Of a stretch of DNA of 64,000 nt, positions 11,747 through 21,522 are shown in pieces. Location of the stretch: contig JASKMD010000003.1 in assembly GCA_030144725.1 (NCBI GenBank), positions 4,698,390-4,762,389 on the forward strand. The letters are read 5' to 3'. This DNA is from Haematococcus lacustris (Eukaryota; Chlorophyta; Chlorophyceae; Chlamydomonadales; Haematococcaceae). The stretch's first letter is position 1; every line of letters begins with the position of its first letter. The notes beneath the pieces were generated by a model, which did no database searches, had not been told where the DNA came from, and worked only from the letters and a program-made list of their open reading frames with translations. Position numbers and translations under genes: made by a program.

Positions 11747-12441
11747 ATGCAGCTCGGTATGAAGAGCGTGGTACCGGCCCTGCTCCTCCTTGCCCTACTG
11801 TGCATGTCCCAAGGTCAGTCTGCCAGTCTACCCTGCAGCCTTCCGCACCTTGCCACAACCAAGTTGCCAGGTGTATGGTTTGATGGCTGCCTGGCGCCTA
11901 CTGCCCCATCTTCTCCCCCCTCTACATCTGTCTGCGGCGTGTGCTTGGGGGGGAGAGTGATCACGAGGGTGCTAACTGCCTGGGAGCAGCAGCTGGCGTG
12001 CACCGGGCTGCTCACCATCGCAGCCAGCCATGAGGGTGCTGGCCTACAGGACGATGAAGGTTGGCCTGTTTGCATGCATGTGTGTGCACCTAGTGCTCTC
12101 ATGGTCCTTGCCTCACTATGCCTGTGGGTGGCTCAACCTTGCATGTTGTGTCTGTGGCTGCAGAATGGGGTGTGGCTGCAAACGATCCGCCCAGTGGAAG
12201 CTTTAGAGATTCGTGCAGCCATTGTGAGTGGGCGTCTGACACAACCTATGCTTGCGGAGAGTGCAAGAAGTCAGAGTTTTTGACAGCATTTCCCGGGCTA
12301 AAGGTAACGGTCAAGCCGGGTGCTTGCGGAGGGTGCAGGACAGGAAGTGGTATGATTGTGCTTGCGGGCATAACGGGTGCAAACACGTGTGGCTATGTAT
12401 CCAACTGTGATGGTGTGCTGAAGTGCACCAGACGCTGCTAG
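11747..12441 (+). CDS. Secreted cysteine-rich CVNH-like protein, copy 1 (114 aa)
   Basis: Exon 1 (11747-11813) encodes MQLGMKSVV, then PALLLLALLCMSQG: a basic start and a Leu/Ala core typical of a signal peptide. The donor is AAG|GTCAGT. Exon 2 (12164-12441) starts after GGCTGCAG in matching phase and ends at TAG. The mature part has GSFRDSCSHCEW, YACGECKKS, ACGGCRTGSG, TCGYVSNC and DGVLKCTRRC, so at least nine cysteines. The GSxxxxC start and the N-x-DGxLxC end resemble cyanovirin-N homology (CVNH) domains, sugar-binding folds found in cyanobacteria, fungi and ferns. That assignment is by pattern only. The extra cysteines suggest a disulfide-rich algal variant. An alternative is an unrelated small secreted protein. 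A TGTAA motif near 13080, also kept behind copy 2, is a candidate poly(A) signal. Confidence 0.65.
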
Positions 12442-13704
12442 GCCCCAACTGCAAGCTTCTGGTGTGGCTGCCACTGCCAGCATGCCTGCTAGTGTCCAGT
12501 CATCATGTCAAGGGCGTTGTGGACCTTTGGGTCAGTCATTGTCCTGTATCATACTCGCACACGTAGGCATGGGTATGCATGCTGACCTATGATTTTTGGG
12601 TGGATGTGGTGCACCAAATCGTATCCTGATTGTTGCATTGGGTTGACAGATGTTAAACAGGGCTGTGTGCAAAGTTTCAGGTCAAAACTCACAAGGCAAC
12701 CACGCGTGTTCATCGATTTCATGCAAGAATGAAAGAATGCAAAAGTGAAAGAACGCAAAGTCACAACCCCGCCTCTATGCTTGTTCTAGGCGCTGAAGCA
12801 TCAGGGAGGACACTACATCACTCCGCGATGTCAGATGTTGTCAGCTCATCCAGTCATAATTGGTGTGTGTATGAAATTTCCACTGCAGTGGTGGTTGACC
12901 TCACTCGTGCTCCATGCCCTCCATGCCACATACAACCTAGCACAGCACTCGGGACAGTGTCATAACACTACGGCATGTGTCAGTACCAGCTCCTGCAGTA
13001 CCAGCTCCTGCGCGTAGCGGTCATCCAGACTTAACTTGTGTGTGCAGAACGGTCGACCTCAGTTGTGCAATACATGGTGTTGTAATGCTGAGCGCTCCAT
13101 GCTGGGTTCAACCTAGCACAGCACTCGGACAGTGTCACAACAATCCGACATGTGACTGTGAAACGCGCCCCGGCCAGGGTAGTGTCTTGCTTTTTGCGCA
13201 TTATGGCTGCGGTACCAGCTCGTGCGCGTAGCTATTGCGGCGCACTGAACGCGATAACGGACCGGCCCAATGTCCTATGCGTTCAGCACCAGCAACTAGG
13301 GTCACAACGAGCTATCTAGCTTCAGCGTACCGATACGAAAGCCCCTCTACACAGGGCGTGAGAGTCAGTGTGTGAAAGGCCAACTCCTACGCGTTCTCTA
13401 CCAATCACCAGGGGTCACAGCAACGTATGCCTTGCCAAAACGAACAATCAGTGAGGACGCCATGCCAGGAAGCTCATGTGATAAGCAAGGTGGAACCTGA
13501 GCCAGGGCTGACGGCTTTTCTCTCAACACTGAAGCTGTGCACTGAGACACCACTGCCCTGCAGCCAGCTATCTACCTAGCTTGGGCAGCGAAACCCAGAC
13601 ACATATAATGACTTGCAACAGTTGACAGCAGCTCCAGGATGATAAGACACTCATAGCCAGCCGGGTCCAAAGCACCAGCAAGTGAGCGCCATGCATTGCA
13701 GTGG
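12442..13704. other. 3' flank of CVNH-like copy 1 (duplicated segment)
   Basis: No gene is visible. Blocks here recur behind copy 2 at 21523-22190, for example TGTAATGCTGAGC, CCGGCCAGGG and CAACGAG(C/G)TATCT. A short TACCAGCTCCTGC direct repeat occurs near 12984-13010. The similarity shows that the duplication covers gene plus both flanks. Confidence 0.65.
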
Positions 13705-14316
13705 CCCCTGCCCCTGCCCCTGCCCCTGCCCCTGCCCCTGCCCCTGCCCCTGCCCCTGCCCCTGCCCCTGCCCCTGCCCCTGCCCCTGCCCCTGCCCCTG
13801 CCCCTGCCCCTGCCCCTGCCCCTGCCCCTGCCCCTGCCCCTGCCCCTGCCCCTGCCCCTGCCCCTGCCCCTGCCCCTGCCCCTGCCCCTGCCCCTGCCCC
13901 TGCCCCTGCCCCTGCCCCTGCCCCTGCCCCTGCCCCTGCCCCTGCCCCTGCCCCTGCCCCTGCCCCTGCCCCTGCCCCTGCCCCTGCCCCTGCCCCTGCC
14001 CCTGCCCCTGCCCCTGCCCCTGCCCCTGCCCCTGCCCCTGCCCCTGCCCCTGCCCCTGCCCCTGCCCCTGCCCCTGCCCCTGCCCCTGCCCCTGCCCCTG
14101 CCCCTGCCCCTGCCCCTGCCCCTGCCCCTGCCCCTGCCCCTGCCCCTGCCCCTGCCCCTGCCCCTGCCCCTGCCCCTGCCCCTGCCCCTGCCCCTGCCCC
14201 TGCCCCTGCCCCTGCCCCTGCCCCTGCCCCTGCCCCTGCCCCTGCCCCTGCCCCTGCCCCTGCCCCTGCCCCTGCCCCTGCCCCTGCCCCTGCCCCTGCC
14301 CCTGCCCCTGCCCCTG
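13705..14316. repeat. (CCCCTG)102 microsatellite
   Basis: A perfect, uninterrupted hexamer array of 612 bases. All frames are open (PCPCPC, LPLPLP, APAPAP and their complements), and none is a credible gene. The sequence resuming at 14317 (CTCAATCCCAAGC) and the CAAGCTTCAACTGA just after correspond to CAAGCTCCAATTGA near 22246. Copy 2 therefore carries only a short degenerate CCCCAGCCCC stretch where copy 1 carries this array. Confidence 0.95.
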
Positions 14317-14613
14317 CCTCAATCCCAAGCCTCAATCCCAAGCTTCAACTGAGGCGTGATTGGGCATTCCTAATGGCTGCAGGGGGTGCAACCTGGGCAG
14401 GTGGTCACATTGTTGGCAGGTGGTCTTTGCAACCCACTGATCAAACTTGCAATAGCCTGATACACCCCCCACCATACACTGCCATGCCACACTGGACCAC
14501 ACCTGCTTAGGTTGATGCCCTGGTCAAGTGCAGGATGGCTTAAGGGTGAGGCAGCTGGGCTGGGAGGCAGAACTTGAGGAACCCTGCCAGGGGCCCATCC
14601 CTGGTCCTCAGCT
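14317..14613. other. Spacer between CCCCTG array and duplicated promoter segment
   Basis: No gene seen. Near 14540-14612 it begins to match the region upstream of CVNH-like copy 1 (the GGCCCAT..CTGGTCC..TCATGTAA pattern). Confidence 0.5.
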
Positions 14614-14993
14614 CATGTAACTTGCTCTACACCACCTCACCTCTGGTCTTCTCATATCATCCCTTTCATCTGCCTTCCTGCCTCTCCATCGTCTCGCACG
14701 TGATGCACGCGGTCAGGAAGGATCATCATGGGTAAGCGCAAGAGCCGCGCTGGCTTCGGGTTGCTGTGCTGTGTGCCCTTTTGTTCTATGTGCGCGTTGA
14801 GCACTAGCGCCGGTGCCACGTACCAATTTCCCCCGCCCCCTCCCTCACACCTCTCACACCCGCCAGTACTTAAGATACACTCGTGCCCACAGTGTTCAAT
14901 ATAGCACGCGTGCTTAAAGTGCTGCAACATCTGCACCAAGGCTCGCTGCTAGAGGCTACCAAGCCCCACATCGCTACGCCTTGAAAAGTCGCA
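14614..14993 (+). repeat. 380-bp direct repeat, left copy (orphan CVNH-like upstream segment)
   Basis: From CATGTAACTTGCTCTACACC to TTGAAAAGTCGCA this segment matches 20296-20675 over the same 380 bases with only a few substitutions, and both are in the same orientation. The two copies bracket the large inverted repeat. Only the right copy leads into a CVNH-like gene. Confidence 0.9.
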
Positions 14994-15023
14994 CTTGCAA
15001 ATACCACATATTTGCAAGTGCGT
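14990..15023. other. Hairpin at the left edge of the inverted repeat
   Basis: GCACTTGCAAAT and ATTTGCAAGTGC form a 12-base inverted repeat around a 7-base loop (ACCACAT). ATTTGCAAGTGCG occurs again at the palindrome centre (about 17632-17644), and in the form CGCACTCGCAAAT at its right end. It may be a recombination or terminal signal of the element. Confidence 0.7.
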
Positions 15024-15349
15024 TACAGTTGACCAGATGCCTCCCTATCTAAGGGACACTAGACTCTGCTCAAGGAATCCCAGGCATCACAGACAATGCC
15101 CATCTCCCTGCTGACAAGCCTGATGAACCATGATGAATGCCTGTCAACCACCAAACCAGGCTAGGTGCATGCTGCAGTCAGATGCCAGCTGCAGGGGCTC
15201 AGGCTACGGATCATCTCGGCTTCTCAGAGTTGCCTGCATGTGCCTCAGGACACCACCTTGCTTTTCTGCTGCTCATTACTCATTCTGCACTCATTGTCAC
15301 AGTGCAGCGACATAGTGCACCATGTCCATGCTCCACCTGCGCCTGCTCA

Positions 15350-17537
15350 TTACTCCACAAAGCCCCTAGGACGACGCAACGCCTTCGCACGCGGTCCCAC
15401 CAGCGGTGAACGGCCTGGGATTTGGTTAACGGCGGTAGGGGAAGAGGTGGGGTGATTGGGAGGGGAGGGGGAGGGGGAGGTGGGTGGTAGGTCGTTTCCA
15501 GTCGGCATGTCTGGAAGGTTGGGAGGAAAACCTAGTAGGCCCTGCGTTTGCAGCAGCAGGTCAGGTCAAGGCAGCAGGTCAGGGCAAGGCAGGGCGGTGC
15601 AGGGCAGGGCAGGGCAGGGCAGGGCAGGGCAGGGCAGGGCAGGGTAAGCACCCGAACTGGAAGGGCGGAGAAGTGATCCACTGTTCCCTCCAAGGGGTGC
15701 CGGGGAAAGGGAGGATACTCGTCGTCAGCCCCCGCTCCCACCCCGGCTCCCACCCCCGCCACCGCCCCTGATGCTTCCGCCCCTACCGCCTCTGCTGCCC
15801 CAGCTGCCCCAGCTGCCTGCTCCCTCGCCCCCGCCGCTCCCTCCGCCGCTCCCTCGCCCGCTCCCACCCCCGCTTCCCCACCCTCTCCGCCCCCCAAACC
15901 GGCCCCATCAACCAGCTCCTCCGCCCCCCCCTCCTCCCCAGCCCCAGCACCCGCTCCCTCACCAAACCCACCCCCCGCCTCCTCCCCCCCCGCCTCCTTC
16001 TCTGTCCCTTCCTCCTCCTCCTCCTCTCCCCCCCCCATCCCATCCCCCGCACCAGCCCCTGCTGCGCCCTGTTGCTGCTGCATGACCTTCACCACTTCCT
16101 CAATGGTCGGGATGAAAGGTGCTCTGTCCATACAAAAGGGAGGACGCCCAACACCTTTGCCTTGCGCCCAAGCGGTGGCCTGCGACATGTCCATTGCGTG
16201 GGATGCACGCAGATATGACCACAATAAAAACTCCGCCCTACCATCACGTCATCGTCTACGCCTACACAACACGTTTCCTACAACTACCACGTTCCGTGAA
16301 GGACATCAATCATAATCGGCATCACTCACCATCATGTCTGTCACGACCTTCCGAGGGGGGGGTGGGTTGTCCATGGCGTGACGCAACAGTCGGCACCACT
16401 TAAGGTCAAAAAGCTTGTCAGCTTTCACAGCCCAGTTCAGGATTGCTGCCAATAGGCTGGGGTCCACGCTTTTCATGGCGTCAATGTCGTTGTCCACCCA
16501 GGCGGCCATGAACGCGTTGCCCACGTCCCTCGCGGCCTGCAATCCGCATGCTATACAATTAGATACGGTGGTCATGATCAATCTTGTCTCACGCCTCAGC
16601 GCCTAAACCCATACCTTGTGCTTCATCTGTTTCAACACATTGGTAAGCTCGTGGCGCCGTCGGATTTGCTTGCGCCACTGTCGCGCGTCATACACAGCCA
16701 TCGCCAGCGCCATTGCCTTCTTAATAACCTCTTGTGCAGCACCTTCTGCTCCGTACTCCTACAACGACAAACAACAACGTAGGGCTAATTACTGCATTCA
16801 TGGAGAAATAATGTTTATTTCTGAACTCACCGCCATAGCGTCGTACATGTCTCGTAGGCATTCAGCTAGGTGTCGGTCTGCGGGGGCGGACTGCGTGTCC
16901 GCCTCCAGCTCCGCCTACGACATACAACAAGGAACTAGAATACGCGAGTGTAATTGTAACGCGACTCATGTTCCATGAACAACGTGTACATACAAATATA
17001 TGAATTGCATTTGGATATACCCCTGCTCTCACCACCAGCGCGGTAGCCAACCTCCGGCGCTTGGGGAGGTCGAAAGTGGGGTCTCCGCGCATGTCCTTGG
17101 CGAAGATGGAATCGGGGGGGACGGGCGGGAACCCCGCCACCCTGACATGTGGGCGGGGATATGGCTTGTACGCCTCCGGCAGGTCCACCAACGCCTGTCA
17201 ACGAGGACATCAAGCATATGCACCAGTGTTACAACCACATGGCACATCAATGGCATGTGCCGTCTTTTAATGTCACTGTGTGAGCAGCAACGTAATAGGG
17301 TGTGTGGGCTTCTCGTACCTTAGAGACATCAGCACAATCACCCTCCAACAGGGACCTCGCCAGTCCATCGCTTCGTGGGAAAGGGCGGTTAGGGTCATCG
17401 CCGGCCGCCAACCTCCGGTCCAATTCGCGATCCACGCTGTCAACCCATTGCACAGGGTATGATACTGCTTCTATTTTCTTCACACGACCGCCGCTCCTCA
17501 CGGTGAATGAGTGTTCCCATCTGTGTTTGTGAGCACC
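15350..17537 (-). CDS. 5'-truncated seven-exon gene of unknown family, left-arm copy
   Basis: Exons (minus, 5' to 3'): 17319-17537, 17033-17194, 16831-16914, 16615-16758, 16330-16536, 15652-16179, 15350-15541. Every exon is a multiple of three with phase-0 GT-AG introns, giving 511 codons to a TAA. The first visible exon begins after TTCAG and has no start codon of its own; anything 5' of it is cut off at the palindrome centre. Visible parts: basic KHRWEHSF, charged helices (AEGAAQEVIKKAMAL, RQWRKQIRRRHELTNVL), KLFDLKWCRLLRHAMD, PFIPTIEEVVKVMQQQQ, then a long Gly/Glu/Ala acidic low-complexity segment and a Pro/Ser-rich tail. I do not recognise the family. Its place in a palindrome suggests cargo or part of a mobile element. 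The second-exon acceptor (CAG|GCG) is intact here but altered in the other arm. Confidence 0.6.
15590..15645. repeat. (GGGCA)n in left arm
   Basis: About nine GGGCA pentamers lie in the last intron of the left-arm gene. The mirrored CCCTG run is at about 19647-19700; the two arms differ in copy number, which shifts the outer arm register by 10 bases. Confidence 0.85.
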
Positions 17538-17751
17538 CTGAACACAAGACATACGGCTGACATAAACAGGCCAACCTCACACAACACAGGAGAACATACA
17601 CACACACACAACCACACAACACATACCCCATATTTGCAAGTGCGACTTGCAAGTGTGTTGTGTGGTTGTGTGTGTGTATGTTCTCCTGTGTGTGTGCGAT
17701 GTGGTTGTGTGAGGTTGGCCTGTTTATGTCAGCCGTATGTCTTGTGTTCAG

Positions 17752-19949
17752 GGTGCTCACAAACACAGATGGGAACACTCATTCACCGTGAGGAGCGGCG
17801 GTCGTGTGAAGAAAATGGAAGCAGTATCATACCCTGTGCAATGGGTTGACAGCGTGGATCGCGAATTGGACCGGAGGTTGGCGGCCGGCGATGACCCTAA
17901 CCGCCCTTTCCCACGAAGCGATGGACTGGCGAGGTCCCTGTTGGAGGGTGATTGTGCTGATGTCTCTAAGGTACGAGAAGCCCACACACCCTATTACGTT
18001 GCTGCTCACACAGTGACATTAAAAGACGGCACATGCCATTGATGTGCCATGTGGTTGTAACACTGGTGCATATGCTTGATGTCCTCGTTGACGAGCGTTG
18101 GTGGACCTGCCGGAGGCGTACAAGCCATATCCCCGCCCACATGTCAAGGCGGCGGGGTTCCCGCCCGTCCCCCCCGATTCCATCTTCGCCAAGGACATGC
18201 GCGGAGACCCCACTTTCGACCTCCCCAAGCGCCGGAGGTTGGCTACCGCGCTGGTGGTGAGAGCAGGTGTATATCCAAATGCAATTCATATATTTGTATG
18301 TACACGTTGTTCATGGAACATGAGTCGCGTTACGATTACACTCGCGTATTCTAGTTCCTTGTTGTATGTCGTAGGCGGAGCTGGAGGCGGACACGCAGTC
18401 CGCCCCCGCAGACCGACACCTAGCTGAATGCCTACGAGACATGTACGACGCTATGGCGGTGAGTTCAGAAATAAACATTATTTCTCCATGAATGCAGTAA
18501 TTAGCCCTACGTTGTTGTTTGTCGTTGTAGGAGTACAGAGCAGAAGGTGCTGCACAAGAGGTTATTAAGAAGGCAATGGCGCTGGCGATGGCTGTGTATG
18601 ACGCGCGACAGTGGCGCAAGCAAATCCGACGGCGCCACGAGCTTACCAATGTGTTGAAACAGATGAAGCACAAGGTATGGGTTTAGGCGCTGAGGCGTGA
18701 GACAAGATTGATCATGACCACCGTATCTAATTGTATAGCATGCGGATTGCAGGCCGCGAGGGACGTGGGCAACGCGTTCATGGCCGCCTGGGTGGACAAC
18801 GACATTGACGCCATGAAAAGCGTGGACCCCAGCCTATTGGCAGCAATCCTGAACTGGGCTGTGAAAGCTGACAAGCTTTTTGACCTTAAGTGGTGCCGAC
18901 TGTTGCGTCACGCCATGGACAACCCACCCCCCCCTCGGAAGGTCGTGACAGACATGATGGTGAGTGATGCCGATTATGATTGATGTCCTTCACGGAACGT
19001 GGTAGTTGTAGGAAACGTGTTGTGTAGGCGTAGACGATGACGTGATGGTAGGGCGGAGTTTTTATTGTGGTCATATCTGCGTGCATCCCACGCAATGGAC
19101 ATGTCGCAGTCCACCGCTTGGGCGCAAGGCAAAGGTGTTGGGCGTCCTCCCTTTTGTATGGACAGAGCACCTTTCATCCCGACCATTGAGGAAGTGGTGA
19201 AGGTCATGCAGCAGCAACAGGGCGCAGCAGGGGCTGGTGCGGGGGATGGGATGGGGGGGGGAGAGGAGGAGGAGGAGGAAGGGACAGAGAAGGAGGCGGG
19301 GGGGGAGGAGGCGGGGGGTGGGTTTGGTGAGGGAGCGAGTGCTGGGGCTGGGGAGGAGGGGGGGGCGGAGGAGTTGGTTGATGGGGCCGGTTTGGGGGGC
19401 GGAGAGGGTGGGGAAGCGGGGGTGGGAGCGGGCGAGGGAGCGGCGGAGGGAGCGGCGGGGGCGAGGGAGCAGGCAGCTGGGGCAGTTGGGGCAGCAGAGG
19501 CGGTAGGGGCGGAAGCATCAGGGGCGGTGGCGGGGGTGGGAGCCGGGGTGGGAGCGGGGGCTGACGACGAGTATCCTCCCTTTCCCCGGCACCCCTTGGA
19601 GGGAACAGTGGATCACTTCTCCGCCCTTCCAGTTCGGGTGCTTACCCTGCCCTGCCCTGCCCTGCCCTGCCCTGCCCTGCCCTGCCCTGCCCTGCCCTGC
19701 ACCGCCCTGCCTTGCCCTGACCTGCTGCCTTGACCTGACCTGCTGCTGCAAACGCAGGGCCTACTAGGTTTTCCTCCCAACCTTCCAGACATGCCGACTG
19801 GAAACGACCTACCACCCACCTCCCCCTCCCCCTCCCCTCCCAATCACCCCACCTCTTCCCCTACCGCCGTTAACCAAATCCCAGGCCGTTCACCGCTGGT
19901 GGGACCGCGTGCGAAGGCGTTGCGTCGTCCTAGGGGCTTTGTGGAGTAA
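17752..19949 (+). CDS. 5'-truncated seven-exon gene of unknown family, right-arm copy
   Basis: Exons: 17752-17970, 18095-18256, 18375-18458, 18531-18674, 18753-18959, 19110-19637, 19758-19949, the mirror of the left-arm gene, also 511 codons with phase-0 introns. Both copies are transcribed outward from the palindrome centre. The acceptor of the second exon reads GACGAG|CG here instead of GACAG|GCG on the left. Splicing at the new AG would shift the frame, so this copy may be broken. A few substitutions change residues in the acidic region (SAGAGEE against GAGAGEE, AVGAAEA against AAGAAEA). No domain is recognised. The conserved reading frame in both arms suggests that the coding function was recent. 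Confidence 0.55.
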
Positions 19950-20295
19950 TGAGCAGGCGCAGGTGGAGCATGGACATGGTGCACTATGTCGCTGCACTGT
20001 GACAATGAGTGCAGAATGAGTAATGAGCAGCAGAAAAGCAAGGTGGTGTCCTGAGGCACATGCAGGCAACTCTGAGAAGCCGAGATGATCCGTAGCCTGA
20101 GCCCCTGCAGCTGGCATCTGACTGCAGCATGCACCTAGCCTGGTTTGGTGGTTGACAGGCATTCATCATGGTTCATCAGGCTTGTCAGCAGGGAGATGGG
20201 CATTGTCTGTGATGCCTGGGATTCCTTGAGCAGAGTCTAGTGTCCCTTAGATAGGGAGGCATCTGGTCAACTGTAACGCACTCGCAAATATGTAA

Positions 20296-20675
20296 CATGT
20301 AACTTGCTCTACACCACCTCACCTCTGGTCTTCTCATATCATCCCTTTCATCTGCCTTCCTGCCTCTCCATCGTCTCGCACGTGATGCACGCGGTCAGGA
20401 AGGATCATCATGGGTAAGCGCAAGAGCCGCGTTGGCTTCGGGTTGCTGTGCTGTGTGCCCTTTTGTTTTATGTGCGCGTTGAGCACTAGCGCCGGTGCCA
20501 CGTACCAATTTCCCCCGCCCCCTCCCTCACACCTCTCACACCCGCCAGTACTTAAGATACACTCGTGCCCACAGTGTTCAATATAGCACGCGTGCTTAAA
20601 GTGCTGCAACATCTGCACCAAGGCTCGCTGCTAGAGGCTACCAAGCCCCACATCGCTACGCCTTGAAAAGTCGCA
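20296..20675 (+). repeat. 380-bp direct repeat, right copy (upstream of CVNH-like copy 2)
   Basis: This segment matches 14614-14993 without a gap. It begins 3 bases after the right end of the inverted repeat and leads toward CVNH-like copy 2, whose upstream/promoter region it probably is. Confidence 0.88.
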
Positions 20676-20694
20676 AACCCAGGCAAGTTTCATC

Positions 20695-20892
20695 GCAAAT
20701 GTCTCGCACTAGTTTCGCGCTAGTGTCGCACTAGTGTCGCGCACTAGTGTCGCGCTAGTGTCGCACTAGTGTCGCGTTAGTGTCTCGCTAGTGTTGCGTG
20801 TTTGGCTAGTGTCTCGCTAGTTTCTCGCTAGTGTCTCGCTAGTGTCGCACTAGTGTCGCGCTAGCGTCGCACTAGTGTCGCGCACTAGTGAT
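20695..20892. repeat. Degenerate CACTAGTGTCGCG tandem repeat upstream of CVNH-like copy 2
   Basis: Roughly 16 repeats of a 9-14-base unit built on (C/G)CTAGTGTCGC, many containing the palindrome CACTAGTG, fill the 200 bases before the gene. The matching place upstream of copy 1 has only one related GCAATAGTGTC motif, so the expansion is specific to copy 2. It could be a protein-binding cluster or just a minisatellite. Confidence 0.75.
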
Positions 20893-20953
20893 CGCGCGAC
20901 TTGACAGGCTGGACATCCACCCCCCTTGCCCGCCCCGTCCCTCGCTTGCAGGC

Positions 20954-21522
20954 ATGCAGCGCGGTATGAGGAACGCGGCCCGGGCCCTGCTACTCTTGGC
21001 GCTATTGTGCCTGTCCCAAGGTCAGTCTGCCAGCTTCCCCTGCAGCTACCTCATCTTGCCACTGCCAAGTGGCCATGGTTCCTTGTGTGGTGCCCCATCC
21101 TCCACCCCCTCAACATCTGTCTGCGTCATGTGCTCTGGGGAGTTGTATTTTTCAGGGTGCTAACTGCCTGACAGCAACAGCTGGCGTGCACCGGGCTGCT
21201 CACTATTGCAGCCAGGCATAAGGGTGTTGGCATGCACGATGTTGGAGGCTGACCTGTTTGCATGCGTGTGCGCACCTAGTGTGCTGATAGTGCTTTCCTA
21301 GGTGTGGCTGCAGGATGGGGCGTGGCTGCACAAAGGTCACCCGATGGCAGCTATCAGGAAACATGTGACGATTGTGCATGGACGTCTTTCACCGTCTTCG
21401 CTTGCGGAAGTTGCAAGACAGATAGTGGCAGACGGGTGCCGGCGTCCCTGAGGAGTGCGGACAGGTGTGGCGAAGAGGTATCCAACTGTGATGGTGTGCT
21501 GCGGTGCACCAAAAGCTGCTAG
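20954..21522 (+). CDS. Secreted cysteine-rich CVNH-like protein, copy 2 (91 aa)
   Basis: Exon 1 (20954-21020, 67 bases) has the same length, phase and signal-peptide design as copy 1 (MQRGMRNAA, ALLLLALLCLSQG). Exon 2 (21314-21522) starts after GGCTGCAG and ends at TAG. The mature part reads GSYQETCDDCAW, FACGSCKTDSG, RCGEEVSNC and DGVLRCTKSC. Compared with copy 1 it lacks 23 residues in the middle, including one cysteine pair. The GSY-x3-C start and N-x-DGxLxC end again resemble a CVNH domain. The intron keeps recognisable similarity to that of copy 1. Both genes face the same way, consistent with a tandem duplication later split by the palindrome. Confidence 0.65.

Larger units (their letters stand above)
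15007..20292. repeat. 5.3-kb near-perfect inverted repeat (palindrome)
   Basis: The left arm (15007 to about 17623) and right arm (about 17653-20292) are reverse complements. Paired positions sum to 35289 over most of the arms and to 35299 in the outer part; the offset comes from a (GGGCA)n length difference. The central spacer is only about 30 bases and itself holds CTTGCAAG. Arms differ at scattered substitutions and a small indel near the centre, so they are about 99% alike by eye, not identical. The flanking DNA is directly repeated, not inverted. A folded-read artefact is therefore unlikely. Confidence 0.93.

Noticed and set aside
13568..14510. Long frames of AP, LP, PC, GQ or GA dipeptides over the CCCCTG array, and the same at 51909-52787
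   Set aside because: Simple-repeat translation without any domain or coding context on either side.
15007..20292. Assigning the palindrome gene to a known transposase family (KDZ, Mutator, hAT)
   Set aside because: No catalytic DDE context, zinc finger or family signature could be seen in the 511 codons, so no family is named.
14614..20675. Palindrome as a missed-adapter (folded read) artefact
   Set aside because: The arms carry distinct substitutions and indels, and the flanks are direct repeats leading to different unique sequence, not mirrored flanks. Spanning reads would still be decisive.
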